From assembly GCA_036583965.1 (NCBI GenBank), contig JAZBQD010000001.1, forward strand, positions 25,144,597-25,208,596: a stretch of DNA of 64,000 nucleotides, in the 5' to 3' direction. Position 1 is the stretch's first letter. The number at the start of each line of letters is the position of its first letter. The notes beneath the pieces are model-generated. The model was not told the DNA's origin and did not search any database. It worked only from the letters and a program-made list of their open reading frames with translations. The DNA comes from Prunella strophiata. Lineage: Eukaryota; Chordata; Aves; Passeriformes; Prunellidae. The position numbers and the translations under genes are program-made. Below are positions 49,711 through 63,400 of this stretch, in pieces.

Positions 49711-49738
<28 letters not shown>
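49711..49738 (+). repeat. Poly-T tract, 28 T
   Basis: A second long T run, 213 bp after the first. It is flanked by GAGAATGCAA and AACCAGCC. Confidence 0.95.
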
Positions 49739-49743
<5 letters not shown>

Positions 49744-52700
49744 GCCAAAATATTATTTCTCTTTTTAATGACCTTATAATGGGTTCAGCATACTCTGTTT
49801 CACATGTTGAAGAGTAATGGCAAAATTACTCCGCTGCTGCCCAGCATGTCTGATGCCAGAGCAGTTAAATTAACATTTTTTGGAAATATTAAATGCACCC
49901 ATGGGTGCAGTTGTACACATTCATACAAGTTATTAACATAAATAAGAAAGAAATTATTGTAACAGTTGAGCTGACCTATGATCAAATTGTCTGCTGGCAA
50001 GTCCCACCATAGATCAAATAACTGGTTTTTATTTCTTAGCAAAAGTGATGCTTGACAGAGGAGCAGTGGATAAAATATTGGAAGAGAAGTAACCAAAAGT
50101 TCTCCAGCTTTACAAGAAGTAAAAATTGTGCTATTTTACAAAAATAGATTAAAAAAATATATATAGCCTAGGAGAAAAAAATAAAACCAAACCACTATGA
50201 TCTTGATATATGCCAGTTAAAATTCATCTGATTCCCCCCACTTTTCCCTCATAAATCAAAACTGAATACACAGATCCCAGGGATGAGGAGCAGGTGGTAA
50301 AACAGCATAAAAATCTCTTTTCTATACTTCCAGAGAGAAGTAATTTCACAGTTGAAAAGAATGGGTCATTTTTACTGCTAGTTTAGCCACATGGCTCCCA
50401 GGTACCAATTTTGTGAAGTATTATCCATTTTTCCTGTGGGTCATTTGTTTCCTCTGCAGATCTCCTTGAGCCCTGATGGAACTGACACACACAGATTTCT
50501 CCAGTTATGCTTTTGAGCATATAATGATGATTGGGAAGGTTATCTTCCCTTTAATCTGCACAAGGCATGGCAGAGAATGCAGCAATTGTATCCTCTGTAG
50601 CACAAAATGCTTCTCCAATCCCAGCACCTGAAAGAGACACTGATACCCTGTATGTCCCACATTCCCCTAGGCCAGGTGTACCTGCTCAAACCAAACCCAC
50701 CAGGCACAGGTAGCTCAGAAATAGATGTACAAAGCTGGAGATTTGCTGTAGAAAAGCTGATAGCTTGGATTCTCCTGAGAATAAGAGCCTTGTGTTTGAA
50801 CAGAAAACCTCTTTCCCTTATTAACCTCCATACTTCTCCAGCTTCTGCCCCAATTACATAAATCATCTGATTTTCCTATTTTTTAGTATCTGCTCTAAAT
50901 CTTGAGGCATATGTCCCAAGTCAAAACTTAATGACATCAAGACTAGCAAGTCATGTACCCCTGAGAGCCAAGGGATGGAACCTGGGTGTCACTGAGTCAC
51001 GGGTGTCACCGAGACCCTGGACTAAGCAGTGACACAAGTGCCACAGAAGGCCCCTGGAGACAGTCCAGAACAGAGATCTCAGCTGCATTGACTTCCAGCT
51101 TTTCTGCATTTCTATTTATGAGAGCATGGGGTGGCTGCTGAGACATTTGCTGAGCTGTAGCCAAGGCAGGGCTGTGCAATCCTGGGACCAAGGGCAGGTC
51201 TGAGAGTTAAATTCTTGCTCATGGAAGGTAAGGTTCCACCCCCAGACACAGGAAGGGACAAACATCATGACAAAACACCCCAAGAGAGAGCAAAGCAAAG
51301 CAGTGCAAGGCTGAGCAAGCATTCTGATTCCATGATCAGTGTGTTCAATCACACAGCACTGGAGAATTAAATAGCATTCAGGAGGCTGAGTGCACTGAAT
51401 AGAAATTCACAGCAAGTTCATTCTGCGGTATCAGACATGGCTTGTCACCACGCAAGGAAATGTATTTGAGCTACATGAAGGCTGATGCCTTATGGTTTTT
51501 AATAAAGTTGAGGACAGATTACAAACCTTTGCCTTCAGCCCCAGCAGTGGATGCAAGCTATTTCCTTTGACATACTGAATAACTTGCCTTTTTTGAAGTT
51601 ACAATAAGATAATGTAAAAAGCTTTGAATGCCATATAATGTGGAGTGGTAAGGTGTTAAACTACAGCATCTGAAAGAAAATACTCATGGGTGTAAAAGAG
51701 ATAGGACACCAGAGCAAAATAGACCAGCAGAATTAAATCCAAAATGACCATGTGGTACCACTCTAAAGGGAAGAGTAGACTGATGTTTTCTCCTTTAATT
51801 ATGGTTTCTTGGAAAGTTCTAACATTTTAATACAGTGCTCCTGGTTCCTATCTGTGTGCTAGAAAATTTTTAAAAAGGGAAAAAAAAAAGCAAACCCTTC
51901 CAGAGCTGCTAACCCAAGACCTGCTTTCTCCTGGCCATGCTCCTGAGCCACCAGGTCTCTTCCCCTCACTGCTGGCCCAGGCACAGGACAGTGACACATC
52001 TCCCTCTTTCCTCATTTCCTCAGGTGCAGCCAGGAGGGATGCAGCAGGAGTTCATCTACAGCACCCTTCAGGGAACCCACCTCTGGAGCACCCTCCTTCT
52101 AAACAGTAGACATGGAAGACAAGTGAGGATAGGCATCAGGAACCAGCTACTGACCCAGTGAAGGGAGTGAAAGATTTTTGTCTCCAGGAAGTTCAGAAGT
52201 TCACATCAGTATTGGGATAAAGGCAGGGAGGTTGTAGGTGTCACAGGAATTGTGTGACACAGTTACTGACAAAAGTCTGCTAATCCCTTGAGGCACCAAG
52301 TATTTGAGACCTTTGGTATGAGTTATGTCCAGTCTGTCTAAAACTCACACAGCTTAGAGGCACAGCTCCCTTATGGGGCATCAGTTTTGTTTTGGGGTTT
52401 TCCTTTTTACTATTGCACACACTTAAATTTAATTTCTTAATTTCAGCCTGTGTTGATGCTCTCTTAAGAGAGCTTTTGGATACTGCAAAGAAAGACTTTG
52501 CAGAAGCAGCTTTCAGAAAGCTGTTTAAAGGTCTTTATCTATCTCAGTAGAGCTGGCATCCTCCCACCACAAAGCTTTCCAAACACAAACGTGTGCATTT
52601 TTATGGTGTCTCAGAAGAGGCATGTCAGCCTTCAGGGCTGGTTCCTCACAGCACTGAGGAGGCTGTACAGCAGATGTAGGGAACTAAATCAAGCCAGTTG

Positions 52701-54484
52701 ATTCCTGTGCAGTGTCATGGCTGTAAAATCCTCCAGGAGGAACAATGTGGAAAGCAGTTGTGTTTGTGCATTCATCATGCATGCCATGACAAATGACAGT
52801 TTTATGGTTAAATGCACTTGAATGGAAGGTTAAGGTTCATCTCTCTCCTCTGCCCTAGACTTCATATATCACCTCAGGTAAAACTAGGAGCCAAAATAAT
52901 ACCTTAAACAGCAGATTTACTTTCCCCTGCCTTGTATTTTCAAGTGTGTAGTAGCAATTCTTCCCAAGCTTGTCTCTTTAGATCAGGCACGTACGCCTGG
53001 AGGTTTGCTTGGGGCTTGGAGCAAGGGGAAGCCTCAAGTCAGGCAGGGACCCTGGCAGCTGTGCTGAGAGCAAAACCAACAGCACATAAAGCTGAGGCCA
53101 GCTCCAGTGAAGACTGTGTTGAGCTGTCCCTTTCTGGTGCTGAGCACTTCCCTGGGTCAGATCCCAGCTGCAGAGAGCTCCTGCAAGAAGCCAGGCCCTT
53201 ACGTTATTTCAGAGTTGTATCAGAACTAAGATTTAATTAAGGCACTGACAGCTCCTAGGGCATTAGACAGATAACAGACAGATTTTCTTTTCTTGTTTAA
53301 ATGTGTGAGTTCCAAAATACTCATAAAACTGTGAGAAGTACACATATTCTGTGCATGCAATGAGAAATGCAATGGCCAATGAGTTTGTTAAGGCCAAATA
53401 AACTGAAACAGAAAAATCATTCAGCCAAAATGCTTCTGTCTAAACCCAAAGGTAAGATCATTTTATGGAACCTATGAACCTTTATGAAACTTAATATGAA
53501 CTTCTATGAAAACCAGAAGGCAGTGAAAAGATGGGGATTTTTGCCAGCTGACCATTTAGTACTTTGTGTCTCCTCTCCATTATATTTACATGTTATGAGC
53601 AAATGCATTTCTTAGGTGCAGAGGTTCATCAGTTCCTTATTCAGTCATGTTTATACAGCCTTCAAAAAACTGAAGAACTGTGCATGTTAAGTACATGAAG
53701 ATTTCTAGGAAGTGTGACATTTCATGGAGCTGCTCATTCCTCTATGAGCAAACAAATTCTGGATTTATTTTTTTTCCAGCATGGTGAAGGTAAGGTGGAT
53801 GCTGGATAATGATTACACAGAGGCTGGGCTCTAATAGCTTTGTGAGCATGATGGAAGCTGTAGAATACAGAGATGCTGCACATGATTTGTAGGTTGTGAG
53901 AAGAGAGTTCTGTGGAGTTTTGTACATTTTATCCTGTGTACTAAAATAAAGAATTTATTTAATAGACTGGTGGGTATTCTTTAAATGGATAGCATTGTAT
54001 CTTGAAAGTTCTCTCTACTTAAGTAGATTGAAACTATGCTCTCTCCCTTGTAGCTCCCAACCCAGAGATGTTTTAGAGGCCTTGTTCCTTCTGCACACAC
54101 AACTGCCAGGCAGATTTTGCTGCTTTACTTCCAACAGTTAACCAAAAGCCACATTTCTCCACCAGTAACAGCAGCTACAGTTTGGCATATTGAATAGGAA
54201 TCAGAGAGAGACAAAAACCACACTCCAGGAGAGCACAGCACTGTCTTCAACTAACAGTACTTACCACAAGAAAAATAATAGAAGGTATATTAAATGCAGG
54301 TATAATTCAGGCAGAAAGAAAAGTGTATTGGCTAGAAAAGATTGTAAGAAACATTCTGGGTATTGATTATCTGTGGTACAAACAGCTTAGAGGAGGAGAG
54401 AGTCCTGAGTCAGTATTTCCCATGTTTATCTCTCTGCTGAATTCCCTTAGTAGTGTAATAGAAAATTCCTGGGTGGCTCATACC
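49739..54484. other. Unique non-coding sequence, no gene recognised
   Basis: AT-rich with modestly GC-richer islands (about 51000-51350, 51900-52160 and 52980-53200). Open frames are at most about 108 codons and unrecognised. No repeat family is recognised. Confidence 0.6.
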
Positions 54485-54645
54485 TCTCCTCAGCAAGTCT
54501 TTCCATTTCTCCTTTTTTTTTGTTTGTTTTTTTTTTGACTTGTGGATTTTTCTCCCCTCTGATTTTTTCCTTTATTCTTTTTTATCTTCTCTCATGCTTT
54601 CATTTCTCTTTCTCCATCTCCTCTCTTGTACATTTATTTTCTTGT
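54485..54645 (+). repeat. Pyrimidine-rich low-complexity stretch
   Basis: About 160 bp dominated by T and C, with T8-T11 runs at 54512-54537 and later CTTTCTC-like wording. It makes a run of phenylalanine, leucine and serine codons on the plus strand and lysine/arginine/glutamate codons on the minus strand, both typical of spurious frames. Confidence 0.8.
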
Positions 54646-55235
54646 TGGCAGTTCTCTTACATCCTTCCTCAATGTATTTATTTTTCCAGGTATTTCCCTC
54701 TCTCCTGGATTTTTTCAAGGTGCTGGAGATGCAGACAGTGCTGAAAACCTCTGGGCTGAGCTGTTCCTTGCTAGGAACAGGGTGAAAAAAAGAGAGCAGG
54801 AGCAGCTGCCTGGATTGTGAGCCTCTCACCAGCTCCTGATCAGCTGTTTCTGCAGGAGTGCCCTGGGCTGAGGAGTGGAGAGCTCACTGGGCACGGGGGA
54901 AGGATGTGAGAAGCTCACACTGGCCCAGACCAGATCCCAAAGCTTTTCACAGACATAAACTCTGAACTCCCCAGAGTCTCCTGGTAAAAGGAGGCACTCA
55001 TTGCCAGGTTTGGGAATTTGGAGCATTTGGAACATTTTTTCAGACGTGCTGCTCTTCAGGCTAATTATTTCACAATTTTCATCCAGAGATGAAGGTCATT
55101 TGATGCATTGAGCTATCATCCAGGGGCCTGGGGGCTTTGCAGTGACAATTGCCCATTATGAACATCAGCTGTGCTTCTTCCCAATTATGCTAAGAGATGT
55201 TAAGCCCTAAGAGAGACCTGAAGAACAAAACTTAC

Positions 55236-55320
55236 CAGATTGTAGGGGATTGTATCATTCAGAGGCTCTGACAGGCATCAGGCAGGATTAATCAGCCAGA
55301 GCTCAGCCCCTGGAAAACCC
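55236..55320 (-). other. Candidate exon C (85 nt), would carry the stop codon
   Basis: On the minus strand, acceptor GGCAATTTCTGCTTTGCAG is followed by 85 nt ending ATCTG and donor GTAAGT (55230-55235). All three frames contain stops. In the frame continuous with exons A and B it would read RGFPGAELWLINPA and stop about 42 nt before the donor, inside the distance that normally escapes nonsense-mediated decay. A long non-coding RNA exon or pure chance are equally possible. Confidence 0.17.
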
Positions 55321-58300
55321 CTGCAAAGCAGAAATTGCCAACCAACTTCTCTTTCAGCCCTTCAGCCCATCAATGTCCCTGAGGCTTTAAGAGTTATCCT
55401 GTTTTAATAAAAATGCAAAGCTATTAATAGAAATCTCCACATGGAAATTATTTGTGCTGATTCCATTTCCTAATCCTATAGCTTTATAGAGTCTTGAGTA
55501 AAGCAGGTGTGTCTTGATCAAAATCTTGCATTTTTCAGAACAGAAAAGATGCAAAATGTAGAGAGACATTTGTCCATTGAGGCTAATAAAAGAGATGAAA
55601 AGAAATAATACTTCACTGGCCTTCAAGGCTTTTGGAAAAGCCATTCCTGAATGTGACTGTGCATTTACAGAGGTTCTGGTGTTAAAAAAAAAAAACAAGC
55701 AGTGTGCTCAAGGTGGCACTCAGACCAGAAGATTTTTGTATCACCATCCACTGGCTGCTGACAATTCTGTGGTGACAGGCTGTGACAGCAATGGGTGAAG
55801 AAAAATATTCAGTGCATGGTTTACTGATCTGCAGTGCAATAGGTTAATTTCTGTGAGTTTCACTGCACATTCATTCACAAGGCAATTTGACTGGAAATTT
55901 AATAGGATTATTTTTGACTGTTGAGGTTAATGGTATTACCTGTTTGGCTTTTATAAAATTTCCATAATTTAGCAATATTTATCTAAGTCACCATAAAAGT
56001 ATAGAAATTGATAGTAAAATTACAGACAGCTGGGTACAGGAGGAAATGAAACAAATTAAACCAAACCCATGCTCTTAGGAAAACACAAATGCCAAATTAA
56101 GTATGTTAGGCTAACAGTTTAAATAATCCAATTTAACACTAATAAAGGTACTTTAGACCCAAGTTCTGCTTGTTTTTCTATATGAGTGTGCAGAGGAAAA
56201 TATCAGTGGAGTGGCAGAGAGCCTGGGCCCAACAGGGATACCAAGGGAATGGGCAGCTTGGACTCCTGTAACTTTCCATATTCATTTCACATATTCTTAA
56301 TAGCTTTTCACTAAAGTATAGAGGCACAGGGTTTGTCCTGGAGAATTGCTAAGGGACAGCATTTATAATGGAGAAGTAATTAGAGCAACAAAAGGTTTTG
56401 TGTTTTTTTAAGGTTTTGTTTGATTTTTGTAATGTTTCTAATTGGTTTTTGGTTTACACAGAGAGTTAGAGGCCATTTAACTCAGAGGTTTGCACCCCTG
56501 TCTCGTGGCTGCATCTCTGTTGGAAAGTGATGATTCAGAAAATTCTTTTTCATGACAAAGTCATTATTTAGATAGGAGATCCCAGCTAAAGTTTTTGCCT
56601 TTTATTTGTCCCTTCATTTTCTTTGGATATGGGCAAGCCAATTGAATAGAAAAAGTACAGGCTTTACATAGTGGTGCCACTTGGTGAATTTTATTCAGTG
56701 GCTGTTCAGACAATGTGCAATGCATACAACTCTTCCATTCACACAACTGAAAGAAATGAAGAATTGGAAGAGAAGAACATTTCTTTTCAAGGTTTGAGAG
56801 CTTTGTTTCACAGTACAGTACACATGTACACTATGTGGCCAGGAAACAAAAGTCAAAATATAAGAGGCTAGAAAAGAAACATAAAAGAGAATTGTTTCAT
56901 GGCATACATCAAAAGATGTCAACAGCTGTTCCAAAAAGCAAAATAACTGAATATTACTATCACCCACAAAGGATCATGATGCTGTAGCTTCCACATAAGA
57001 TGCAATTCCCAAAAATCCTTTACTCTTTTTGTCACATGTAAAGGTTTTATGCCTTTTTCTGTATTTACATGGAGCTATGACACTCTTCATCTCTTGCTGT
57101 TTACATCTCAAATGGGTATCTGAGATTCTATAAATGTAAAAGATCTGTTTGGATTGGTGCTAGAAGAATGCCCTCACAGGAAGGCCTGCAAGAAAAGGAA
57201 GCTAATAGAAAGGGTGCTTCATACAGAGGCCCAAAATTACTGTCAATGTGAGAAACCATTCCAATATTCCCCTTTGTACATGTAATTTCACAGACATCAG
57301 CAGAGCAGGTCACTCAAGTTATGTTCATGAAGAAGATTTTACTGTAAGCACCTTTGATTCAGAGCCTCGTGAGTCCAGGTCTCCTGAGCACTTTTGAGAA
57401 AAGTTGTATATGTTGACTTGGACCCAAAAAAACCCCATGCATTTATATTGCTGCATAAATGTGAATAAAAATATGTTCAACTCTAAAGCTATGACACTTG
57501 GAGGATTCCTAGGGTGAAACAGCACAAGGAAAAGAGTAGTGCTACTTAATTGTGGGGACATTTGTTCTTTTCTATCACAAGATTGTATATCGAGGGCTCA
57601 TTCTATGGCTGACTCCTAGAGACAAAGATGAATTTTCCCTTATTTAGGCTAAATTGAAAAAAATATATTTAAAATCAGGCTAAATTTAAGATTAAGGAAA
57701 TAAATTTATTCCTTGTAACTGTTTTTTTTAAGAACTCTTTATCAAGAGATTTGATACACTTCATGATTTTGAAGAAGGAATAGCAATACAGTCCTGTGCC
57801 TAGATTTGTGTGATAATATTACCTGTATGCTGTATTACCCAGAGTTGGGTCTGTGGGACTTCCCTGGATAGTGCCAGGCTGGGAGAGCATCTTCTGCTCC
57901 TCCTGCTGGAATTTGAGCAGTGGGAAGAAGGAAGGGTAAGACAGGAAAGTTAATGTCTGGAAGGGAGACACTCATTAAGTTCAAATGGGTCCTGAGAGAT
58001 ACAGAAAGTGTTCCTTGACCAGACAAAGGGATGATGGAAAGTCCAGAGAGGGAAATGCACAGCCAGGAGAGAGCAAACCTGTGTTAACATTCCCTTGTAC
58101 CACTGCAAATCCCTGTGTTGGGGTTTCCAGCAGGGAGCAGGACACACAACCTGGGCCCCTTTCAGATGAAGTTAAACTGAAAGTTGTGCTCTGCTTGCTG
58201 CCCACAGGATCAGCCTAGAAGCTGCCCAAAGCAAAATCTCCTGAAATGTGCACAGGGTGGATTTCAACCACCAGCTGCATGCCAGCTCCTGGCATCTTCA

Positions 58301-58970
58301 GGCCTGCCCCTCTGGGCTGCACTCCTTTGCTAACATCAGCACATCCCAGAGACCAGGGCTCCTTGGGATACAGCAATGGGAGGGTGCTCAAGGTCAACAG
58401 GCTGGGACTTTGCTGACTAAGAAACCTGGAAGGGTAATGTCTGGTGAAGCATCAAAATAACAGCACAAAGGCTTGATGCCTCTTCAGCCAGTGGAAAAGA
58501 ATAAAATGTAGTAGAGGAACTGGACTGAAAGCAAAGAGCTGGTGACCTGGCACAAAGGTGAAGACAGAGAGGGAGGGGAAGGCTGAAACAAAAAAGAACT
58601 CAGATATTGTAGCTTGAAACTGTGCTTGTGTTTTACATCACAGTAAGTGTTTTATTAAACATTTCCTTTTATGTCAAAGCAAAATATCATCTCTCTCCAA
58701 AAGCCCTTGCCCTGTAATGGAGTCTGTTTTAAGTGTTTTTGAAATAATGCTGAAAATGCTTGAGGTTTCCCTGTGACCAAATTAAAGTGTGGGGAGTTAG
58801 ACTTCATGGTCTATTAGAATTCTGGTTATCATGCACATTTTATCACAGATGTCTTAATAAAACTTGCTTCTGTGTCATTATCTAATGACTTGCTTTTTCA
58901 GTCATGATAGGCCCCAGGTTTGTAACGTATTCCTAAGGGTTAAACAGAAAATAAATATTCCAGTTCTTAC

Positions 58971-59040
58971 CTGCTGCCCTTCCAACTTTGGTTGGAAGCA
59001 GTAAATAGTCTCATGGATGTATCTGATTTGATTTGCATTG
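58971..59040 (-). other. Candidate exon B (70 nt) of a minus-strand transcript
   Basis: The acceptor region on the minus strand has two pyrimidine tracts, ending TTGCAG and then GGATTTACTTTCTCAG. The segment ends GGGCAGCAG before the donor GTAAG (58966-58970). Two frames are open; the one continuous with exon A contains MQIKSDTSMRLFTASNQSWK. No family is recognised. Splice-like pairs also occur elsewhere in this window without other support, so this alone is weak. Confidence 0.2.
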
Positions 59041-60398
59041 CTGAGAAAGTAAATCCTGCAAGAGAGAAAGCTAAGCAAAAAAGATGTGCTACTTTCTTTT
59101 TGTTCAGTCAATGTTATTCCATTTTGGATGCCAATATACTGTGCCATATCTTCAATTTAACTGCCTTCCTCAGATTCTCTGCTCCCAGATATTTTTATTC
59201 AAGGTCCTAAAAGTGGTTACAAGTCTGCAATGTCATGCCTGAATATTACTTGACTGAGCAACAGGATAATGGGATACTTCCCCCATGTCTTGGAATGAAC
59301 AAGGAAACCAGTCAGCTGAGAAAAAATAGAGTAAGTTGGACAGCACCCAAGCAGGGATGCACAGGAGGAAGATGTGCAGCACCAAGCACATCAGGAGGAC
59401 AGCAGTGTTTGAGAGGTTTAGCTCAAGCAGCTGACAAGTTTGAGGTTTCAGGACACTGGGTGGAGATAAACTGAGACTGAAGAGTAGATTCTTCTGTGCT
59501 CAGCATCCAGCAATGAGTACCAGATGCTGGAGAGCTGCTTTGGTCACTGGTGATTCCAGGAGAGCCCTAACTCTGCCATGGCCTCCTGGCCAGGCAGAGC
59601 TCAGCCTGCTTGGCCCCTTGGACTGTGGCTGATGCCAGGCTGCAGAGCTGGGCTGCTGCTGGGTAACTGAGGGAGGAGCAGCAGGATTGGGGACACATCA
59701 GCACCCCAAGGAATAACACCCCCATGGGTTATTGTCTGGAGACAGCTCCATCCATCACATCCCATCAGCCTGTCATTGCCTAGAGGCCTTGATTCAATAA
59801 AGGCAGTAAAGAAGAAAGCCATGGTTCCTTAGTCTTTGCATTGCTGCTGGTACTGATGCAAATGGAAGGGGTTTCTTTACATAAATAGGGTATTTTTGAA
59901 AAGTTCCCAAAAAATCAAGAGGTCTGCATACAAGAGCAATGGAACTCACATATTGCTCCCATGGCCAATCTTTACAAACTCCCATTTAGGCAGATTTCTA
60001 GCAAGGACTGGATAAGAATTTGCACAGACAGATTTCAAAACATTTTTCAAGTACTTTGATGCCAGCCATTAGGGACTGGTTTCCACTCCCTCCCCTTTTC
60101 CCACAGAAATATGGCTTTGCACCTCACAGTCCCAGCTGCTGTGCTCCAGACCTTGCACTCTGCTCAGCTGCCTGCCTGCTGCAGGTTTGGGAGCAGAGCA
60201 CTGCTTTGCTGAACAGCAGTGAGGAAAGCTCCCCTCCCAAGAGGATTCATGATGGGAAACCCTCACTGCAGGACATCTGAAAATAGCTGTACCCCAATCA
60301 ACACCCAGGCTTAGTTACTGCTATGTTACAATACTGTAACATGTGAAAGGAAATAACATAGAAAATATTATAAAAGCAAAGTAAAGAGAGAAACTTAC

Positions 60399-60461
60399 GA
60401 AAAATATGGAGGCAATATTTATGCGAATCATCATCCCATGAATGCTGTGCCCACCAGAACC
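60399..60461 (-). other. Candidate exon A (63 nt) of a minus-strand transcript
   Basis: On the minus strand a pyrimidine-rich acceptor ending TTTTTCTGATTTTTCTAG precedes 63 nt that end in TTC, followed by the strong donor GTAAGT (60393-60398). Two of three frames are open: one reads GSGGHSIHGMMIRINIASIF, the other FWWAQHSWDDDSHKYCLHIF. The second frame joins exon B without a stop. I recognise no protein family in either. The segment contains CpGs in an otherwise CpG-poor region. On the plus strand the same bases are also open but have no acceptor. Chance is a serious alternative. Confidence 0.22.
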
Positions 60462-63400
60462 CTAGAAAAATCAGAAAAAAATAATATCATTTGTGTTTGT
60501 TTACCAAATAGTTTAGATGTATCCAGTTGCAGGGATTTTTTCCTTTTTCATAAAGAGCACATTAAGGGAAGAGCACATTCACAGTGTGCTGTTGCAACAT
60601 TCACACTAATAGAGCAAAGGAAGCTACAGTAAATTGATTAGGGAATTCACCATTCAGTGCTTCCCTCAAGTGTTGCATCCATCTTTTACTGATTAATAAT
60701 GAAGCATTAATGAAAATGTTTCTGTGTCTCCATGCTCCCACCAATTAAATGTGGTGCAGAAAAAAAAAAAAAAACAAAAAACATACAGCCTTTGGAAATT
60801 TTTATTTGTCTCACTTGCCAGACAAGCAGTAGAGTAATTCTTTACTGGGAATATTGGTAAAACAAGATCTGCATTTAGGGGTTTCAGACTGGTAAAGATG
60901 GATTCTTAAGCTGACATTTAAGAATCACTGCCTCTCAAATACCACATTAGCAATCAGGAAATCAACAATGTTTAGAAGAAATATAATTAGCTCAGCATGC
61001 TCTGCTTGAAACCAACACTGTAGCTATCAGCTACACCAAGTGCCAGGAGAAAAGAAATAGGGAATTTGTTTTCCATTGAAATACATTTTATTTTACTTTA
61101 TTAAGGTCATGAGAGCTTGAGACATTAATATTTCTGAGAAACTGCTGGAGCCAGCTTGGATCAGGGTGGATTTTTCTCCATTAACTGAGCGAATTCTGGG
61201 AAAGCAATCTGTCTTTCTCCTTGCTTGGTCTGTACTAAATGCATTGCCATGACACTGGGTGAGACAGCCAGGCAGGATGCATGTGAGGTTATTAATGTGT
61301 TTTCATTTCATTTATGTACAGAAGTTACTGAGATTGTGTTTGGGACGTAATTGCATTAGGCTTTATCTAAATTGACCTTCTTATTCTAGACTGAAGTGGG
61401 GAGGATGTCAAGGAAACAGGCCACCAAAGCCACTATTTCTGGCTACAGATGGCAAAGGCTCACAGGTAGGGAGAGAGGAATAGCTGGAATCAAAGCAGTA
61501 ATTATTTACTCAAAGCCAGTCAGCATTGGTAGGTCTTTAATGTGGCCTGCTGATTTGAAACTTTGAGTGTATGGTGGTCTCAGATCACTGCAGGATTGGA
61601 AGCTGCCACCCTTAGCAAAGAAGGTGTGGATCAAATCCTAAATGTGTTTGGGAATTCAACTGGACACACAAAACTGATCCAGTAGATAATTCAGGATGAC
61701 CATTAGCTCCTACTCTCCAAGCAAAAAGGGGCTTTAAGTTCCTCACTGTCTATCACTTTAGCACTTCTCACAAGTATCTTTAGTGCATTTGGAAATTGGA
61801 GAGAGAGCTGAAGCATGAAATCACACTTCCTTAACTTACTCAGTGCCAACACCACACTTTTCTCAGTGGGGAATAAGAAGGAAGTAACACCCTTCATGCC
61901 CTTGGACCTCCCCAGCACTAAAGTCCCTGCAAAAACCACGGGGTGCAGTTCCCCAGGGGAAGCAGGTCACCCATCACTTGCTGAAAAAACTCCACTTCAG
62001 CCAACAGGTACAGGGAGAGTGAGAATCTGCTGATAAAAATTTCATGGGACCAGAGACTGACAAGGAGTTTTCTAAAATAGGCAAGAAATATGAAAAGCAC
62101 TGGGTTGGAGAAGAGTGACAGATACAGGAAATGTGCATTTTTAGGAGGAGGGCAGGGACAGAAGTTGCAGTGAGTGCTGTTGTGCTCTTAGACTGAGGGC
62201 CAGTGTTCCTAGGTGCCCTGGTCAGATAAATAGCAATGCATTAGTTTTAAAACTCTGCTCTGAAATGTCACCTTCATCTCCATTGATCTCTATTACCAAA
62301 CTAGGTCCTTCACTGTCACTTGTGACAAAAAGCATTAGTCAATGAAAAGCCCTAAATAACTTGAGGAAGACAAGAAATCTCTTGTCTCTTAGCCACACAA
62401 AATAACATTAGAAAAAAAAAAAAAAAAAGGCTAAGAAAGTAGGGCACTGAAAAAAAGCATCTTGTACTGAAACTAAAAATTGAAATATTCTATTCTAATC
62501 CTGTCACATTTATCAAAAATATTTGGTGGTAGGGTTATTTTTTTCTCCTCTAGAAAGGATGTTTCTGTCAATGAGGAAATAGCCTAGTGAAATGCTATTA
62601 ATATTTAATCCCCACACTACACCAACTGCTACACCAACCAGGACAGCTGGTACCACAAATCTACTACAAGAATGAAATTTATCCAAGATGTTCCAAGGCT
62701 GAAGTTGCATTTGAACCACTGAGCCATCTCCACTGAACCACTGAGAAAGAACTGGTGCCTGGCAGACAGCAACAATCCAGGCTACTTCAGCCTCTCTTCA
62801 CACTGTGTGTCCTCTGTCCCCTCTCACTGAAACACAAGTTTCAGATGCTCTCCCTGGCATCTCTGCTGCTGCAGGACAAGATATTGCCCCAGCACATACC
62901 CAGCAGGATGTTCCTCTGTGTGCCCATGAGCACAGCCTTGATTTTAGGATAAGCAGCTCTCTGGCTTGTGCCTCCAGCTGTATGTGCTTCCCCACTTCAA
63001 ACACAGGCATGCATCCAGCATTCATGGAACAGACAAAAATTCTATTTTGGGTGAGACCAGGCCAAAGGCTTGCTCACAAATCACAACCTGGAGCTCTGAG
63101 CTTGGGAAACATATCAGTGGTGTTTAAGAGCATCTGCTTACAGTGGGACAGAGGGCACTGTTTAAATTAATCCAAATTGCAAGGTTAGTGCTCTGTTTTC
63201 CTGCCCTAATAGTTGCAATATTAGTTCTCTGAGCAACAGACTTGTTGCTCAGGATAGGCAGTTTTGTGTTTGGTGCTCAGTCCAACAAGCACTGTCAGCA
63301 GAACCAGGGTGTGTCAGTTGTGCTGTCCAAGCTCTTTTGTCCCTCTGCCTGCAGTCAGCCTCCCCCAGGCTGGGCTCCTCCAGCCACCTTAGCTGGGGAC

